From: KBS-96 sp963722585
GTDB lineage: Bacteria; Acidobacteriota; Terriglobia; Bryobacterales; Bryobacteraceae
DNA length: 64,000 bases
NCBI GenBank assembly: GCA_963722585.1
Contig: CAVRNU010000010.1
Coordinates: 197,779-261,778, forward strand
Direction: 5' to 3'
Every line of letters begins with the position of its first letter. Position 1 is the first letter of the stretch. Below the pieces are notes generated by a model. That model ran no database searches. It was not told the DNA's origin and saw only the letters and a list, made by a program, of their open reading frames with translations. A program made the position numbers and the translations under genes. This document shows, one piece after another, positions 61,282-64,000 of the stretch.

Positions 61282-62148
61282 ATGCTAAACGACAACCCCA
61301 TAGAACTGCGCGCACACGCAGGACACGACCGATTGAACTGGACAACAACGATTGTAATGGTAGTGCTGCATTTGGGTGCGATTGCGGCGCTCTTCATGTT
61401 CAGTTGGAAGGCGGTTGCGGTTGCCGTGTTCCTTTATTGGATGTGCACGGGACTTGGGATTAGTCTGGGGTACCACCGGCTGCATACGCATCGCTCGTAC
61501 AAGGCTCCGCTGGCGCTCGAATACTTCTTTGCCGTTTGCGGCTCGATGACGCTCGAGGGCGGCCCGATTTTCTGGGTCGCTACACATCGAATTCACCATC
61601 AGAAATCGGACCAGGAAGGCGATCCACATTCACCCCGCGACGGCGCCTGGTGGGCGCACGTTGGGTGGATTCTGATGGGACCGGCCAAGCACAACAACAC
61701 GCGGCTGATGTCGAAATACGCGCCCGATATCGCAAAGCACCGGTTTTACGTGTGGCTGAACAACTATCACTGGCTTCCGGTTACCGCGCTGGCAGCCGGA
61801 CTTTTTGCGATTGGCGGGCTTCCCTTCCTGCTTTGGGGAATCTGCCTTCGAATCGTCGTCGGTCTGCACGCTACCTGGCTAGTGAACTCCGCTACGCACA
61901 TGTGGGGATCTCGCCGGTTTGCCACGCGCGACGATTCACGGAACAACTGGTGGGTAGCTCTCATCAGCTTCGGAGAGGGCTGGCACAATAATCATCACGC
62001 GCACCCAACCTCGGCCCGGCACGGACTCGCCTGGTATGAATTCGATTTCTCCTGGATTGAACTCAAGATTCTGAGATTTCTGGGTATTGCAAAGTCCGTT
62101 CAAGTCGCTAGACCCGAGAGCGCTCTCGAACGCCGAAAAGCCGCATAG
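61282..62148 (+). CDS. Acyl-CoA / fatty-acid desaturase
   Basis: A 288-residue membrane desaturase, delta-9 type, that introduces a double bond in fatty acyl chains. The three histidine boxes are present: HRLHTHRS near residue 67, HRIHHQKSD near 104 and HNNHHAHP near 236. Four membrane helices flank them (for example TIVMVVLHLGAIAALFMF and WLPVTALAAGLFAIGGLPFLLW). It affects membrane fluidity. No electron donor is adjacent. A REP-like hairpin follows within 20 bases of its stop. Confidence 0.92.
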   Translation: MLNDNPIELRAHAGHDRLNWTTTIVMVVLHLGAIAALFMFSWKAVAVAVFLYWMCTGLGISLGYHRLHTHRSYKAPLALEYFFAVCGSMTLEGGPIFWVATHRIHHQKSDQEGDPHSPRDGAWWAHVGWILMGPAKHNNTRLMSKYAPDIAKHRFYVWLNNYHWLPVTALAAGLFAIGGLPFLLWGICLRIVVGLHATWLVNSATHMWGSRRFATRDDSRNNWWVALISFGEGWHNNHHAHPTSARHGLAWYEFDFSWIELKILRFLGIAKSVQVARPESALERRKAA

Positions 62149-62164
62149 CCCAGCCGCGTGGTGG

Positions 62165-62184
62165 CGCAGGCGCTTTCGCCTGCG
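62165..62184. repeat. REP-like hairpin between desaturase and histidine kinase genes
   Basis: Perfect inverted repeat CGCAGGCG-CTTT-CGCCTGCG, 16 bases after the desaturase stop. It has no T run, so it is not a classical terminator. Its sequence family differs from the REPIN at 23943 and 43936. It may stabilise the desaturase mRNA end; this is inference. Confidence 0.5.
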
Positions 62185-62219
62185 AATCGGCCCACCCGGC
62201 CTGGCATAAGCTGGTTTTG

Positions 62220-63113
62220 ATGGTTGTCGCCGGACGGCATAAATCGATCGCTTTCTTCATCGCGCTCGGCGCCGGGCTGATTTCTGTAATCCTTCTTCTG
62301 TACATCGGTTGGGTTCTGCTCAAGTGGCACACGGGCATCCTGCTATTTTTCGGCATCTTGCTGCTGGCGATGATTATCAGCGGCGTCATATTGAACACCA
62401 TTTTTCTTGTTCGGGAGATCAGGCGAAACGAACAACACGACGCTTTCATTAATGCCGTTACACATGAACTGAAAACGCCCGTCGCTTCGATCCGGCTTTA
62501 TCTCGAGACGCTGCTCACGCGAAGTGTCGATGAGCCGAAGCGCAAAGACTTCTATCAAGTGATGCTGGACGACAGCGACCGGCTGCTGGCGACGATCGAT
62601 CAGATTTTGCGCACCGGACGCGTCGGCCCTTCCACCCGGCTCGTTAATTTTTCGCCGGTCGATCTCAACAGCGTCATTGAGGAAAGCTTGGGGCGCGCTC
62701 GTGCGCTCTATCATCTTCAGCCGGAGTCTTTGAAATATGATCCGGCATCGGCCGTCAAAGTTCTTGGCGATGAGGAAGAGCTGCGGGCGGCCATCTCGAA
62801 CCTGATCGATAACGCGGTGAAGTATTCGGAACCCAATGTAAACGTCATCGTCGAGACGTCTAGAATGGATGGCCGGTATATATCCGTGCAGGTCAAAGAC
62901 AATGGCGTAGGCATCGCGAAACCCGAACTAAAGCGAATCTTCAAGCGTTTCTACCGCGTCTCCGGTCCGGCCACTAGAAGGCAGAAGGGAACCGGCTTGG
63001 GGCTTTATATCGTGCGTTCCGTTGCTAAACGGCATGGCGGGCGCGCTTGGGCGGAAAGCGAAGGGCCCGGGCATGGAAGCAAATTCGTGCTTCAGCTTCC
63101 CATTTCGAGATGA
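62220..63113 (+). CDS. Membrane sensor histidine kinase
   Basis: About 297 residues from the ATG at 62220. Two N-terminal helices (FFIALGAGLISVILLLYIGWVLL, GILLFFGILLLAMIISGVIL) with almost no periplasmic loop, then HisKA (FINAVTHELKTPVASIRLYL, phosphorylated histidine in the middle) and HATPase (NLIDNAVKYSEPN, DNGVGIAKPE, GTGLGLYIV). No extracellular sensing domain is visible, so it probably senses a membrane signal. The stop overlaps the response regulator start by four bases (ATGA). Confidence 0.93.
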   Translation: MVVAGRHKSIAFFIALGAGLISVILLLYIGWVLLKWHTGILLFFGILLLAMIISGVILNTIFLVREIRRNEQHDAFINAVTHELKTPVASIRLYLETLLTRSVDEPKRKDFYQVMLDDSDRLLATIDQILRTGRVGPSTRLVNFSPVDLNSVIEESLGRARALYHLQPESLKYDPASAVKVLGDEEELRAAISNLIDNAVKYSEPNVNVIVETSRMDGRYISVQVKDNGVGIAKPELKRIFKRFYRVSGPATRRQKGTGLGLYIVRSVAKRHGGRAWAESEGPGHGSKFVLQLPISR

Positions 63114-63853
63114 ACCGCGTTCTGATCGTGGAAGACGAGCAGCATCTGGCTGACGGACTGCGCTTCAATCTCGAGGCGGAAGGATACCAGGCTCAAGTCG
63201 TGCAGACGGGAGAGGAGGCGCTCGAACTCCTGCTCGCCAAGCCGGTCCAATTCGACGTTCTGGTGCTCGATGTCATGCTGCCGGGTAAAGACGGCTTTAC
63301 CGTCATGTCGGAAACGCGGCAAGCGGGCCAATTGATCCCTACATTGATGCTGACTGCTCGCGGCCGCTCCGACGATGTGCTGAAAGGATTCGCCGCCGGG
63401 GCGGACGACTATCTCACAAAACCCTTTGATCTGGCGATACTGCTCGCGAGAATGCGTGGCCTGCTGCGGCGCAGGGAGTGGCTTGAGACCTCATTCGCCA
63501 ACGCCGGGCGCGCGACAGACCGTGATGATGTTTTTAGATTCGGAGAGAACGGAGAAAAGATCGTCAGCTTCGACCTTCTCGAGCTTTCGGTCCGCGGCCA
63601 GGTGTTCCGCCTCACATTGATGGAGGCGAATGTCCTCCGTTTTTTAATTCAACACGAGGGCAAGCCAGTATTGCGCAAGGAAATGATTGAACAGATATGG
63701 GGACTGCGCGAAGACACCGACACACGGCCGATTGACAATTTCATCGTGCGGTTACGGCGATATATCGAAGACGATCCGACGTCTCCCCGTCATGTCTTGA
63801 CGGTTCGCGGTGTGGGCTATCAGTTTATCGCCGCTCCGAACCCGAACAAATGA
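63110..63853 (+). CDS. OmpR/PhoB-family response regulator
   Basis: About 247 residues from the ATG at 63110, overlapping the kinase stop. Receiver domain: LIVEDEQHLADGLRF, phospho-acceptor in VLVLDVMLPGKDG, and switch lysine in LTKPFDLAILLARM. Winged-helix DNA-binding domain at about 150-240: LTLMEANVLRFLIQHEGKPVLRKEMIEQIWG and RPIDNFIVRLRRYIEDDPTSPRHVLTVRGVGYQF. It is the partner of the kinase directly upstream. Target genes unknown. A longer reading from 63047 is in frame but inside the kinase gene. Confidence 0.95.
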   Translation: MNRVLIVEDEQHLADGLRFNLEAEGYQAQVVQTGEEALELLLAKPVQFDVLVLDVMLPGKDGFTVMSETRQAGQLIPTLMLTARGRSDDVLKGFAAGADDYLTKPFDLAILLARMRGLLRRREWLETSFANAGRATDRDDVFRFGENGEKIVSFDLLELSVRGQVFRLTLMEANVLRFLIQHEGKPVLRKEMIEQIWGLREDTDTRPIDNFIVRLRRYIEDDPTSPRHVLTVRGVGYQFIAAPNPNK

Positions 63854-63876
63854 AGGCACGAGAATACAGGAATTTC

Positions 63877-64000
63877 CTACGTTCTTTTGTTTTCGACCCA
63901 ACGGGATACAAGAGTGCTTCCTTCTGTGTTCCACGAGATATTGAGCATTGTCGTTCTATTGGCTCCTTCGCGGCCGATGATTTCCTGGCTGTAACCGCAA
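63877..64000 (-). CDS. Partial gene cut by the right edge, unknown
   Basis: On the minus strand, the frame ending in TAG at 63877-63879 is open to the right edge (about 41 codons), with content such as EIIGREGANRTTMLNIS and LVSRWVENKRT. It looks like the C-terminal end of a small secreted or lipocalin-like protein but there is not enough to classify. It converges on the response regulator gene 23 bases away. Confidence 0.35.
   Translation of the reverse strand, partial: CGYSQEIIGREGANRTTMLNISWNTEGSTLVSRWVENKRT

Noticed and set aside
62165..62184. Rho-independent terminator after the desaturase
   Set aside because: The hairpin is perfect but no T run follows, so it was listed as a REP-like repeat.

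Overview
The window reads as chromosomal DNA of a soil Acidobacteriota, probably of the Solibacter/Bryobacter group. The assignment is an inference from gene content: two Oar-like TonB-dependent receptors with an N-terminal carboxypeptidase-regulatory domain, a 'VWFA-related acidobacterial' domain protein, a HAF-repeat protein, tandem TolC-like proteins, a complete SUF operon and several small secreted proteins of unknown function. Genes are densely packed, often with 4-base ATGA or GTGA overlaps. One tRNA is present and no rRNA was seen.

Layout. 1-9.9 kb, mostly minus strand: an ammonium transporter cut by the left edge, a HicA/HicB toxin-antitoxin pair directly behind lysA, an oddly ordered D-amino-acid-oxidase-like protein, a GAF-GAF-SpoIIE phosphatase, a beta-barrel porin, a GlcD-type FAD oxidase and a free HPt protein. 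9.9-11.8 kb: remnant of an integrated element, bounded by tRNA-Val on one side and a 46-bp copy of that tRNA's 3' half on the other, with a truncated and frameshifted tyrosine integrase and one HAF-repeat protein inside. 11.9-16.4 kb: an ntrY-ntrX-SDR operon. 16.7-23.9 kb: two large TonB-dependent receptors, the second with a frameshift close to its C terminus. 24-30.4 kb: an A-type Fe-S carrier divergent from sufB-C-D-S-U-T and an Rrf2 regulator. 30.4-37.4 kb: an SDR, two tandem TolC proteins, an unknown membrane protein and a VWA protein. 37.4-41.2 kb: haem synthesis (hemX/ccsA-like, hemA, hemC, hemD). 41.4-50.5 kb: an SDR, a one-ring Clp-type ATPase, a RAYT transposase overlapping a REPIN-like repeat, an ArnT-like glycosyltransferase, a Cdh/HIT-like hydrolase, a DsbA-like protein, a GGDEF-EAL protein, and EVE and GNAT proteins. 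50.6-55.3 kb: rimO-yacG-[five 42-bp hairpin repeats]-pgpA-NHL protein-cinA. 55.3-64 kb: DUF971, rel (ppGpp), an ABC exporter, a fatty-acid desaturase and a two-component system.

Most of the window is housekeeping. The places most worth a second look are the tandem hairpin-repeat ORF that bridges yacG and pgpA by stop/start overlaps on both sides, shows a paired (compensatory) base change in its stem and shares both its ends with a block at the start of cinA; the tRNA-Val integration scar; the RAYT/REPIN pair; the NtrX-like activator whose sigma-54 contact loop GAFTGA is replaced; and the oxidoreductase with the usual C-terminal DAO motif placed before its FAD-binding motif.
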